From a virus, in IMG/VR virus record IMGVR_UViG_3300042936_000477, positions 1-27,043 of that record: a stretch of 27,043 nucleotides of DNA, one strand, 5' to 3'. Below the pieces are notes generated by a model. It saw only the letters and a program-made list of their open reading frames with translations. It had not been told where the DNA came from and did no database searches. Positions 15,893 through 21,680 of the stretch are shown piece by piece. Made by a program: the position numbers and the translations under genes. Each line of letters opens with the position of its first letter. Within the stretch, counting starts at the first letter, position 1.

Positions 15893-16216
15893 ATGACTAA
15901 ACAATACGCATATTTCTTTACCCGGCAAGATACCTTTAAGGAGTACCAGCTTGTGCAGACTGCACATGTTGCGTACAAGCTAGGGTCCGTGTTAGGTAAA
16001 GATGCTGATGCAGATAATACATATTTTACCTGTGTCGGAGTTCGGAATCTTGAGGCACTTCTTGCTGTTGAAAAGATTCTGTTTGAGTTTGGCATCAAGT
16101 ACGAACACTTTATTGAGCCGGACTTGAACGGTGGTGAAATGACTGCAATCGCAGTACACCCCATTGATGAGGACAAGCGAGATATCTTGCTTGCGTTTAA
16201 CCTTTTAAAATTTTAA
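15893..16216 (+). CDS. PTH2-like protein (peptidyl-tRNA hydrolase 2 fold)
   Basis: A 107-residue protein. The helix QLVQTAHVAYKLGSVLG matches the Q-x-x-H-A-x helix of PTH2/Bit1 enzymes, and the C-terminal part GIKYEHFIEPDLNGGEMTAI then AVHP matches their substrate loop and last strand (D-x-G-x-T-x-x ... AIGP). The usual catalytic Asp/Thr pair would be Asp and Thr of this segment. PTH2 enzymes free tRNA from peptidyl-tRNA; a phage copy fits a genome that encodes many tRNAs. The N-terminal strand is shortened and the family is diverse, so an unrelated role of the same fold is possible. It is the first gene of the 15893-19179 operon. Confidence 0.6.
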   Translation: MTKQYAYFFTRQDTFKEYQLVQTAHVAYKLGSVLGKDADADNTYFTCVGVRNLEALLAVEKILFEFGIKYEHFIEPDLNGGEMTAIAVHPIDEDKRDILLAFNLLKF

Positions 16217-16226
16217 GGATACACTA

Positions 16227-16529
16227 ATGAAGAATATTATATTGGCGAGTTGGAATTTTATTTTTGATTATAACAAGAGTCCCCTGCGAAATATCCCTGA
16301 GGGCAACATTCGGCACATGGTATATCAAGTGTTAGGTTGGATGTGGGCTATTTCGTTCTCAATTGCAACTGGCACATATGCGTTTATGGGAGTGAATCTA
16401 ATCGCTCATGCTGTCCTTATCGGTGCAGCAGCCATGACTGTAGCAGTATATACTACTGCAACAGTAAAACCAGAATTGTTTGTGCGTAAGGCAGGTTGGG
16501 GTCGCAGCACTACCGGCGAACACGAGTAA
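16227..16529 (+). CDS. Membrane protein with two or three helices (100 aa)
   Basis: The central region has two strong hydrophobic segments, about residues 32-50 (VYQVLGWMWAISFSIATG) and 53-78 (AFMGVNLIAHAVLIGAAAMTV region), so it should sit in the inner membrane. The N-terminal 30 residues and C-terminal 20 residues are polar, the latter with Arg and Lys. A Shine-Dalgarno AAGGAT lies 5-10 nt before the ATG. No family recognised. Start of a chain of small membrane genes. Confidence 0.65.
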   Translation: MKNIILASWNFIFDYNKSPLRNIPEGNIRHMVYQVLGWMWAISFSIATGTYAFMGVNLIAHAVLIGAAAMTVAVYTTATVKPELFVRKAGWGRSTTGEHE

Positions 16530-16530
16530 G

Positions 16531-16719
16531 ATGAACGTATTAAGGTCTGTTTGGGCACCATATGGCACCAGAAAAGGTGCTACGGTGTGCGAGGATGACC
16601 AGGGCTACTTTGTTCGTTATGCTTACACCATGAAAACTGTCGGTGAAAGTAAACGATATAAAAGACTAAGTACCGCATATAAAAAAGCAGAACAATGGTG
16701 TGAAGGAAATGCCGAATGA
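16531..16719 (+). CDS. Small basic hypothetical protein (62 aa)
   Basis: The frame is open from 16480, but the ATG at 16531, 1 nt after the upstream stop, is the likely start, as the upstream part overlaps the real gene. The product is rich in Tyr, Lys and Arg with a strand-turn-helix look (GYFVRYAYTM, then KRLSTAYKKAEQWC); a modified AP2/integrase-type DNA-binding three-stranded sheet is conceivable but not supported by a clear motif. Its stop overlaps the next start (ATGA at 16716-16719). Confidence 0.58.
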   Translation: MNVLRSVWAPYGTRKGATVCEDDQGYFVRYAYTMKTVGESKRYKRLSTAYKKAEQWCEGNAE

Positions 16720-16799
16720 ATGATACGATGATCGGTTTATTGGGATACGCAGGACTTATTGTATGTCTTGTGGTAGTAGTAGGATTGTTACGTAAATGA
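16716..16799 (+). CDS. Single-helix membrane peptide (27 aa)
   Basis: A 27-codon frame that overlaps its upstream neighbour by ATGA and its downstream neighbour by ATGA (16796-16799). It is almost entirely one transmembrane helix, about residues 6-24, ending in Leu-Arg-Lys. The two overlaps on both sides argue that it is translated. Function unknown; the size and form resemble lysis accessory or membrane-perturbing phage peptides. Confidence 0.45.
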   Translation: MNDTMIGLLGYAGLIVCLVVVVGLLRK

Positions 16800-16996
16800 T
16801 ATTGTTACTCGTTATTCTGATTGCGGCAACGGCGGCATTTACCTTGTTTGCACTACTTTGTGGACTTACAGCCTTTTCACAAGAACAAACAACTGAATCT
16901 CGTGCAAAGCAAACTCAAATGATGTTTGCACGAGTTAAGTTGCAAGCACTTGCCGTAATATTGGTAGTAGTTGCTGCCGCAGTTTTTTCTAACTAA
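16796..16996 (+). CDS. Small membrane protein with two helices (66 aa)
   Basis: Hydrophobic segments at about residues 2-28 and 47-63 flank a polar middle with Gln, Thr and Arg (FSQEQTTESRAKQTQ). Starts in an ATGA overlap with the 27-residue peptide. Two-helix hairpins of this kind occur among phage holins and spanin-like proteins, but the family could not be named. The following gene has AAGGAT across its stop codon as Shine-Dalgarno. Confidence 0.55.
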   Translation: MILLLVILIAATAAFTLFALLCGLTAFSQEQTTESRAKQTQMMFARVKLQALAVILVVVAAAVFSN

Positions 16997-17010
16997 GGAT
17001 AAATTATTCG

Positions 17011-17706
17011 TTGTATTCTAATATAAACTTTGCATTTGATGTAGACGGTACGCTGACTCCTAGTAGACAGCGTATCGCTCCGTCGTTTGAGGAATGGTTC
17101 CTTTTCTTTTGCCAAACTAATAATGTCTATCTTGTGTCCGGAAGCGACTATGAGAAGACGCTAGAGCAGCTTGGTGAAGAGATATGCAACACTGTCAAAG
17201 GTGTGTATAGCTGCTGCGGAAACGCTCTCTATGTGAGCGGAGAGCTACAGTATGTCAATGACTTTGCATTGACCACCGAACAACACGAATATCTTGAGAG
17301 CCTATTGCAGTTGAGTTCCTTTCCAAAGCGGACTGGTAATCACATTGAAATGCGCCCCGGTTCCTGTAATTTCAGTGTTATTGGACGCAATGCAGACATG
17401 AATGAACGTTCTGAATATTTGGAATACGATACTCGTGTAGATGAACGAAATTTTTACGCATTCCTTATCCGCGAAAATTTTCCAAATCTAGCGGCTACGG
17501 TCGCAGGCGAAACAGGAATAGATATCCATCCTGTCGGAAAAGATAAGAGTCAGATAGCAGAATATATATCTCCGTTTGTTTTTTTCGGAGATAAGATTTA
17601 TCCGGGCGGAAATGATTACACTATTGCACAACACGCAATAAAACAATATAATGTTTCAACCTGGGAAGAAACATTTGAAATATTAAAGGAGAATTATAAT
17701 GTTTAA
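17011..17706 (+). CDS. Eukaryotic-type phosphomannomutase-like HAD phosphatase/mutase
   Basis: A 231-residue HAD-superfamily protein of the Cof/IIB type. The catalytic motif is DVDGTLT at residues 10-16 (Asp10, Asp12). The cap region has the segment FSVIGRNA followed by ER and the DIHPVGKDK stretch, and the C-terminal metal site is FFGDKIYPGGNDY; together these are the signatures of animal and plant phosphomannomutase (PMM), which are about 250 residues. It may interconvert mannose-6- and mannose-1-phosphate for envelope sugars, or simply act as a sugar phosphatase. Start is TTG at 17011, 11 nt after AAGGA; no in-frame ATG exists earlier. The end overlaps the next gene by 8 nt. Confidence 0.8.
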   Translation: MYSNINFAFDVDGTLTPSRQRIAPSFEEWFLFFCQTNNVYLVSGSDYEKTLEQLGEEICNTVKGVYSCCGNALYVSGELQYVNDFALTTEQHEYLESLLQLSSFPKRTGNHIEMRPGSCNFSVIGRNADMNERSEYLEYDTRVDERNFYAFLIRENFPNLAATVAGETGIDIHPVGKDKSQIAEYISPFVFFGDKIYPGGNDYTIAQHAIKQYNVSTWEETFEILKENYNV

Positions 17707-18274
17707 GAAGTTATTTGTAGCAGCATTATTACTTTTTGCTACTCCTGCTTTTGCAGAAACATATGTCATCGGCGATAGTATTGCCGTCGGTATTGCAAAC
17801 TCAAGTGGAATTGATCGTGCCGGACATCACGTTTGGCGCAAGGGTGGAATGGATACTAGAGTTATTTTGGGATATGTAAAGAAGTTTATCGCAACCGGTA
17901 AAGCCAAAGGTTCTACTGTTATTCTTAGTAGTGGTGCTAGTAACAGCACTTATGAGCGTAAGAACGGAGACGGTCGCAACCTCAACACCGCACTAATCAA
18001 TCAGCAGATTCGTCTATTGAAACAAGCCGGTGCAACTGTATATCTTGTTGGTACAGGGTCACAGAGTTCCCCTTGGATTAAAAATCGCTACGGCTGGTAT
18101 CGTGTTAATTTTGCTAAACAGAATGCAAATGCACGATTGGCAGAAGTTGCTCGTGCAGAGGGTGCAGTCTTCTTAGGACCGCTTGAAAAGTACTCACCTG
18201 AACTTAATCGAGGCGATGGCATTCATCCGGGACCTCAGGGAGCCCGCAAGATGTATCGGGCCACGCAAAAGTAA
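17699..18274 (+). CDS. Secreted SGNH/GDSL hydrolase
   Basis: A 191-residue protein with a signal peptide (residues 1-19, ending AFA) and an SGNH hydrolase core. Catalytic Ser27 lies in IGDSIAVG, the block II Gly is in RKGGMDTR, and the Asp-His pair is in GDGIHPGPQG near the C-terminus; SSGASNS is in the place of the GxND block. Such enzymes hydrolyse acyl or acetyl esters on lipids, polysaccharides or peptidoglycan. The signal peptide places it in the periplasm. Its start overlaps the PMM-like gene. It has a cytoplasmic-type paralogue directly downstream with the same GDSIAVG motif. Confidence 0.78.
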   Translation: MFKKLFVAALLLFATPAFAETYVIGDSIAVGIANSSGIDRAGHHVWRKGGMDTRVILGYVKKFIATGKAKGSTVILSSGASNSTYERKNGDGRNLNTALINQQIRLLKQAGATVYLVGTGSQSSPWIKNRYGWYRVNFAKQNANARLAEVARAEGAVFLGPLEKYSPELNRGDGIHPGPQGARKMYRATQK

Positions 18275-18301
18275 TATATAGAAAGAAACAAAGGATAATA
18301 T

Positions 18302-18718
18302 ATGTTAGAATGTTTAATTTTAGGAGATAGTATCGCAGTCGGTACTAAGATGTTTGCACCTAAAGAATGTGTATCATATTCTAAGGGTGGTTATAACACA
18401 TGGCAGTGGAATAAGAAGTGGGGCGACACTCCTTTGAATTCTGAAATAGTTGTCATCAGTCTTGGTACTAATGACCATAAAGGTGTAAAGACTGAAAAGG
18501 AACTTCGTAAAATGCGGGAACGAGTTCGTTCAAACCGAGTCATGTGGGTCATGCCTCCCTGCAATGCGAAGTTCTGTAAGTCAAATATCAATGCAATCGT
18601 TACTAAGATTGCTAATCAATACGGTGACCAAATCATTGGTACTAAACACGTCCAGCCCGACGGGGTTCACCCTAGCTGGAAGGGCTATAAAGAAATTGTA
18701 AAGAAAGCAAAATTATGA
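18302..18718 (+). CDS. Short SGNH hydrolase without signal peptide
   Basis: A 138-residue SGNH protein: Ser in LGDSIAVG (residues 7-14), Gly in SKGGYN, Asn in SLGTND, and Asp/His in PDGVHPSW. All four blocks are present, so it should be active, but it has no export signal and is shorter than its upstream paralogue. The two genes probably arose by tandem duplication followed by gain or loss of a signal peptide. A Shine-Dalgarno AAGGAT lies just before the ATG. Its end overlaps the next gene by ATGA. Confidence 0.77.
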   Translation: MLECLILGDSIAVGTKMFAPKECVSYSKGGYNTWQWNKKWGDTPLNSEIVVISLGTNDHKGVKTEKELRKMRERVRSNRVMWVMPPCNAKFCKSNINAIVTKIANQYGDQIIGTKHVQPDGVHPSWKGYKEIVKKAKL

Positions 18719-19179
18719 ACCCACTATCACAAAACGGCAATTGGGTTACTGCCGTAACAATGAGTTTGCCCGACTATGCATCGCAAATGGGAAACCGGCT
18801 TGAATCTATTATGCAAGATAATAGTCTTTCTACTGTAGAAGCACATTCTTGTGCCCTAGCTGCTTCTTTGGCAATGGGATACGGTGAACTGGCTCTTGAA
18901 ATTTCAATGAGTAGCGAACTTAGAGGAAATGATATTCGTGAAGAAGTAGCCGCGTCTGTTATAGACATGACTATTAACAATGTCAGTAGAGATTGCTTTA
19001 CTGACTTAGATATCAAGATTACCCCTTACAATTTAGCTGTTGCTATGGTTCTCAAAGATGGTGCTAGCAGGGTCGTTATTAGAAGCGGGCTAGCAGATTT
19101 GGGCTACACCGATGAGCAACTTATGGATATTGCTAAAATCGCAGGGCTAATTCCTTCTATCGGTAAGTGCCTCGTTTAA
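18715..19179 (+). CDS. AhpD-like protein lacking the CxxC active site
   Basis: A 154-residue all-helical protein resembling AhpD/carboxymuconolactone-decarboxylase proteins, as judged against recalled AhpD sequences: SLPDYASQM near residue 17, a Leu/Ala-rich helix at 41-63, TINNV at 86-90, and a closing GYTDEQLMDIAKIAGLIPS that matches the AhpD end. In AhpD a CxxC followed by His carries the peroxidase chemistry; here the aligned residues are DGAS (115-118) and Ile, so that activity is not expected. AhpD normally reduces an AhpC-type peroxiredoxin. The gene is the last of the operon and is coupled to the SGNH gene. It may be a structural or binding version of the fold. Confidence 0.62.
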   Translation: MNPLSQNGNWVTAVTMSLPDYASQMGNRLESIMQDNSLSTVEAHSCALAASLAMGYGELALEISMSSELRGNDIREEVAASVIDMTINNVSRDCFTDLDIKITPYNLAVAMVLKDGASRVVIRSGLADLGYTDEQLMDIAKIAGLIPSIGKCLV

Positions 19180-19193
19180 CGGCAAATTAGGGG

Positions 19194-19222
19194 TTGACAT
19201 AGAAAGCTGACGGTGCTATAGT
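19194..19222 (+). promoter_or_regulatory. Sigma70-like promoter, orphan copy with duplicated leader
   Basis: TTGACA at 19194-19199, 17-nt spacer, TATAGT at 19217-19222; 19221-19243 is identical to 5337-5359. No gene follows at the expected place, and the position of the Shine-Dalgarno reads CGAAG instead of CGGAG. A short stem TGAC/GTCA followed by seven T (19266-19285) may end a transcript of about 55 nt. Confidence 0.7.
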
Positions 19223-19286
19223 TAATTATAAGCTGAGAAAACGAAGCTTGTTCAGAAATTAATTTTTGACTAAGGTCATTTTTTTC

Positions 19287-19315
19287 TTGACAACAGTTTT
19301 GAAATGATATATAAG
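19287..19315 (+). promoter_or_regulatory. Sigma70-like promoter
   Basis: TTGACA at 19287-19292, 17-nt spacer, TATAAG at 19310-19315. Predicted start near 19322, about 80 nt before the 47-codon frame at 19400. Confidence 0.7.
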
Positions 19316-19385
19316 AGTAAATGTAGCGCAAATTGACGAAAAGTTGAAAAACTAGCCGTTAAAATGCACTATTATTAACCAGGAC

Positions 19386-19391
19386 TAAATA
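19386..19391 (+). promoter_or_regulatory. Late promoter box
   Basis: CTAAATA ending 8 nt before the ATG at 19400, without Shine-Dalgarno. Confidence 0.45.
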
Positions 19392-19399
19392 AACATACT

Positions 19400-19543
19400 A
19401 TGAAAACTACTTGTAACATATCACTGAAACAACATACTCTCTGGGGACAATTATTGGCTCCGATGGGTGCAGTTGCGGCAGTATATAATACAAGTATTCG
19501 CGGCGACTTTACTCCATCAGTGGAACAAGAACCCGGCGGATAA
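19400..19543 (+). CDS. Small hypothetical protein (47 aa)
   Basis: A 47-codon frame between a late box and a strong terminator. The product has a Trp-Gly turn, a short hydrophobic middle (LLAPMGAVAAVY) and a polar acidic tail ending EPGG. It is the only gene in the 700 nt between the operon end and the first tRNA. Support is position, not homology: promoter, frame and terminator line up. It was not recognised. Confidence 0.45.
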   Translation: MKTTCNISLKQHTLWGQLLAPMGAVAAVYNTSIRGDFTPSVEQEPGG

Positions 19544-19571
19544 GTAGACATAGTTAAACTAGTTTATTTAG

Positions 19572-19606
19572 ACCCCGGGGACTCAAGTTCTTGGGGTTTT
19601 CCTTTT
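19572..19606 (+). terminator. Intrinsic terminator ahead of the tRNA region
   Basis: An 11-pair stem with three G-U pairs, ACCCCGGGGAC (19572-19582) and GTTCTTGGGGT (19587-19597), four-base loop, then TTTCCTTTT. Confidence 0.82.
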
Positions 19607-19871
19607 ACAAAGTGCAAGTCGGAACGAGGCTGCAAAGCACTATAAAAAATGAACGGGCGGTGGTAGTGATGGATTCACTTGTGAGTGATGAAAAACCTAT
19701 CAGATGAGGACATTACGATCCTCTCAAGCGGTCAAGTCTGAAATGCCAGGAAACATAGATCGCTTATCAACAAAAGGCTAACCATTCATTATTTAAGAAC
19801 ATGCGAGTAGAACATGGTGCCAAACTTGAAAAATTTGTATACGCCTCTAGTGTTCTTAAATAATGGATGAT
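19607..19871 (+). ncRNA. Structured non-coding region before the tRNAs, candidate stable RNA
   Basis: No good reading frame, but several local pairings: AGTGC/GCACT (19611-19615 with 19637-19641), TCACT/AGTGA (19675-19679 with 19684-19688), GAGGA/TCCTC (19706-19710 with 19719-19723), AAGCGGTC/GATCGCTT (19726-19733 with 19758-19765), and a 19-pair stem with one G-U joining 19783-19801 to 19851-19869. T4 also has small stable RNAs (species 1 and 2) of unknown role in its tRNA cluster, so one or two such RNAs are plausible here. Boundaries are approximate; no promoter was found inside. Confidence 0.45.
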
Positions 19872-19875
19872 ACAT

Positions 19876-19951
19876 TGCCCGATAGATCAATTGGTAGATC
19901 GACTGACTCTGACTCAGTAGGTTCTAGGTTCGAGCCCTAGTCGGGCATCCA
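19876..19951 (+). tRNA. tRNA-Gln (CTG)
   Basis: Complete cloverleaf, anticodon CTG at 19909-19911, acceptor starts with T1-A72 as in bacterial tRNA-Gln, CCA encoded. Reads CAG. Begins 6 nt after the long inverted repeat ending at 19869. Confidence 0.9.
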
Positions 19952-19999
19952 AAATAGTTTACACGATGCTGCAAAGCATATATATTATACAAGTTACAT

Positions 20000-20073
20000 T
20001 GCCCCTTCGTCTAAAGGTAAGACGCTAGTTTTTGGTACTAGCTATCGAGGTTCGAATCCTCGGGGGGCATCCA
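20000..20073 (+). tRNA. tRNA-Gln (TTG)
   Basis: Anticodon TTG at 20032-20034, T1-A72 acceptor end, strong T arm, CCA encoded. Reads CAA and by wobble CAG, so the CTG tRNA upstream is partly redundant. Confidence 0.92.
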
Positions 20074-20081
20074 AACTTAAT

Positions 20082-20157
20082 GCCGCTTTAGCTCATTTGG
20101 TAGAGCAACGGTTTAGTAAACCGTAGGTGGCGGGTTCAAATCCTGCAAGCGGCACCA
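20082..20157 (+). tRNA. tRNA-Thr (AGT)
   Basis: Clean cloverleaf; the anticodon loop TTAGTAA gives AGT at 20115-20117. A at position 34 is rare for Thr in bacteria. Body resembles bacterial tRNA-Thr (GCCG start, A73). CCA encoded. Confidence 0.88.
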
Positions 20158-20163
20158 TTTCAC

Positions 20164-20240
20164 GGATCCTTAGTTCAGCCGGATAGAGCGCCTGTCTTCG
20201 AAACAGGATGTCGGGGGTTCGAATCCCTCAGGGTCCACCA
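20164..20240 (+). tRNA. tRNA-Arg (TCG)
   Basis: Anticodon TCG at 20198-20200, all stems pair, one G-U in the acceptor stem, CCA encoded. Reads CGA and CGG. Confidence 0.93.
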
Positions 20241-20247
20241 AGTTAAT

Positions 20248-20324
20248 GCCCGCGTAGCTCAGCTGGATAGAGCATCAGATTACGAATCTGAGGGTCGGAG
20301 GTTCGAATCCTTCCGCGGGCACCA
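20248..20324 (+). tRNA. tRNA-Arg (ACG)
   Basis: Anticodon ACG at 20282-20284 (expected to become inosine through host TadA), stable stems, CCA encoded. Reads CGT, CGC and CGA. Confidence 0.94.
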
Positions 20325-20331
20325 ATTTCAT

Positions 20332-20405
20332 GTACGCTAAGTGTTACGGTAGCACGACTGGTTCCAACCCAGTTAGCGTGGGTTCGACTCCTACAGCGTA
20401 TGCCA
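20332..20405 (+). tRNA. tRNA-Trp (CCA), atypical copy
   Basis: Five-pair anticodon stem ACTGG/CCAGT, anticodon CCA at 20364-20366, G73 as in tRNA-Trp, CCA encoded. Odd: A instead of U at position 8 and an unusual D arm. A more ordinary tRNA-Trp is at 26922. Confidence 0.78.
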
Positions 20406-20411
20406 GTTTAT

Positions 20412-20489
20412 GGTGATTGTAGCTCAGTTGGTTAGAGCGTCGGTTTGTGGTACCGAATGTCGCGGGTTCGAGTCCCGTCTTTCACCCCA
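20412..20489 (+). tRNA. tRNA-His (GTG)
   Basis: Anticodon GTG at 20447-20449; the extra 5' G(-1) facing C73, the tRNA-His hallmark, is encoded at 20412. The acceptor stem has two T-T mismatches (pairs 5-68 and 6-67). CCA encoded. Confidence 0.86.
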
Positions 20490-20496
20490 GTTTCAT

Positions 20497-20571
20497 GCAC
20501 CCTTAGCTCAGCGGTAGAGCATTTCCTTGACATGGAAAAGGTCACTGGTTCAAACCCAGTAGGGTGTACCA
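20497..20571 (+). tRNA. tRNA-Val (GAC)
   Basis: Anticodon GAC at 20529-20531, CCA encoded. The first acceptor pair is G1-T72, a wobble shared with the other tRNA-Val at 26361. Reads GTC and GTT. Confidence 0.9.
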
Positions 20572-20582
20572 TTATTACTAGG

Positions 20583-20611
20583 TTGACAAGCTACTTGATA
20601 TATAGTATACT
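20583..20611 (+). promoter_or_regulatory. Sigma70-like promoter after the first tRNA block
   Basis: TTGACA at 20583-20588, 17-nt spacer, TATACT at 20606-20611. An ATG at 20617 lies at the predicted start point and opens an eight-codon frame that ends in ATGA overlap with the gene at 20640. Confidence 0.75.
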
Positions 20612-20639
20612 AGTATATGCACAAAGAGATAAACATTGT

Positions 20640-20831
20640 ATGAAAGAACATGAACCGCACTATCACGAAGATAAGAAGACTGGACTACTAGTTCGGTGTA
20701 TGAATTCGTGTTCAAATTTGATTACTGATTATAGATTTTGGATTGGCGTAACTATCAGCTATCCACTAGAACATTTTCTCTGGGAACATGTCTGGCCCTT
20801 CAAGCTAGTAATGCAGTTTCTCGGACTTTAA
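20640..20831 (+). CDS. Small hypothetical protein (63 aa)
   Basis: The first tRNA block ends at 20571 and the frame is open through it, but the ATG at 20640 is the first plausible start behind the promoter at 20583. The N-terminal 20 residues are polar with His and Glu; the rest is aromatic and partly hydrophobic (FWIGVTISYPLEHFLWEHVW), perhaps a re-entrant or single membrane helix. There is no Shine-Dalgarno; translation may depend on the eight-codon leader frame (20617-20643) that overlaps it by ATGA. Not recognised. Confidence 0.5.
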   Translation: MKEHEPHYHEDKKTGLLVRCMNSCSNLITDYRFWIGVTISYPLEHFLWEHVWPFKLVMQFLGL

Positions 20832-20969
20832 CTTATGCCGGCGAGTGATACCCACTACAATAGTGACGAACATACCGTTACCGCTGGCTCCATTCTTATG
20901 CGTCCATCTAGCAATATACCTTCCAAAAGTGTACCAAGTAGAGAAAAAAAGTGGGCGCGCCATATTCAA

Positions 20970-21046
20970 CGGGGTATAGCGCAGTCTGGTAGCGCACTTG
21001 TCTGGGGGACAAGTGGTCGTCGGTTCAAATCCGGCTACCCCGACCA
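20970..21046 (+). tRNA. tRNA-Pro (GGG)
   Basis: Anticodon GGG at 21004-21006, C1-G72 start as in tRNA-Pro, CCA encoded at 21044-21046 directly against the stop codon of the opposing gene. Reads CCC and CCT. Confidence 0.93.
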
Positions 21047-21670
21047 TTAACGAGTGAGTGTTCTCATTATGTGATGATGTTTAATTTCCTCATCCTGATA
21101 CATTTCAGGGATTGTATGGAACCAAATTACAATCGCATAACGAACGCCTTGAACTTTCTTGACACCGTGAAGATATTGCCAACTGCCAGGATACATAAGA
21201 ATGTCTCCTGCACTTGGTCTCTTTTCAATGTCAAAGAACGGAAAATATACTTCTCCCCCTTGATAGTCATCATTTAGATATGCTACGCAAGTTATGTCGC
21301 GGTTGATGTTACTTCTGCGAACAATTGTACCATCTACATATTGACCATCGATGTGAGGCCAATAGTGAGTTCCATCAGAATAGTGAAGAAAGTCTATAGA
21401 GTGTGTGTTACACTCTACGCTATATTGATGCTCTACGAGCTCCTTACAGTGTCTTACGAGCTGGTCAACATTATCAGCGAAGTTTGTATAGTCTACGAAG
21501 TTGGCGGTACAGATGTCAGGATTGTGAATAGCAATATATTGGTCATCCACTATCTTGCCAACGGTCGCTTGAGTTGACTTTGCTTCTTGTGCAGAATTCA
21601 GTAAGGTATTGATTAGATCATTATCAACTGATGCTGATAGATGCTTAATCTGTCTGGGGTCAAAATGCAT
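21047..21670 (-). CDS. Fe(II)/2-oxoglutarate oxygenase, prolyl-4-hydroxylase type
   Basis: A 207-residue P4Hc-class enzyme. Iron ligands are HID in YWPHIDGQ (near residue 110) and His in YLHGVKKV (near 167), followed by the 2-oxoglutarate-binding Arg in GVRYAIVIW. The strand block ITCVAYLNDDYQGGEVYFP is the usual core, and GDILMYPG precedes the last His as in the family. Related enzymes are frequent in marine T4-like phages, where the substrate is unknown. It lies on the reverse strand between two tRNA genes, its stop touching tRNA-Pro, and its ATG 4 nt after a reverse TAAATA box without Shine-Dalgarno. Confidence 0.82.
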   Translation of the reverse strand: MHFDPRQIKHLSASVDNDLINTLLNSAQEAKSTQATVGKIVDDQYIAIHNPDICTANFVDYTNFADNVDQLVRHCKELVEHQYSVECNTHSIDFLHYSDGTHYWPHIDGQYVDGTIVRRSNINRDITCVAYLNDDYQGGEVYFPFFDIEKRPSAGDILMYPGSWQYLHGVKKVQGVRYAIVIWFHTIPEMYQDEEIKHHHIMRTLTR

Positions 21671-21674
21671 ATGT

Positions 21675-21680
21675 TATTTA
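21675..21680 (-). promoter_or_regulatory. Late promoter box, reverse strand
   Basis: CATAAATA on the reverse strand ending 4 nt before the ATG of the oxygenase at 21670; leaderless geometry. Confidence 0.55.

Noticed and set aside
16480-16530. Upstream extension of the 62-residue gene
   Set aside because: It overlaps the end of the membrane protein gene out of frame; the ATG at 16531 directly follows its stop.
19700-19745. Hammerhead-like ribozyme core (ATGAGGA...GAAA)
   Set aside because: The required CTGATGA core reads CAGATGA and the conserved cleavage site and stem arrangement are absent.
20332-20405. Reading this tRNA as Gly (TCC)
   Set aside because: A shift of the loop by one base breaks the five-pair anticodon stem, and G73 fits Trp better than Gly.
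20805-21047. Reverse-strand frame through tRNA-Pro
   Set aside because: The N-terminus VAGFEPTT-type reading is the usual translation of a tRNA on its reverse strand.
20835-21050. Open frame of 71 codons on the forward strand
   Set aside because: Its second half runs through tRNA-Pro, it has no Shine-Dalgarno or late box, and no family was recognised. The 138 nt between the 63-residue gene and tRNA-Pro otherwise show nothing clear.
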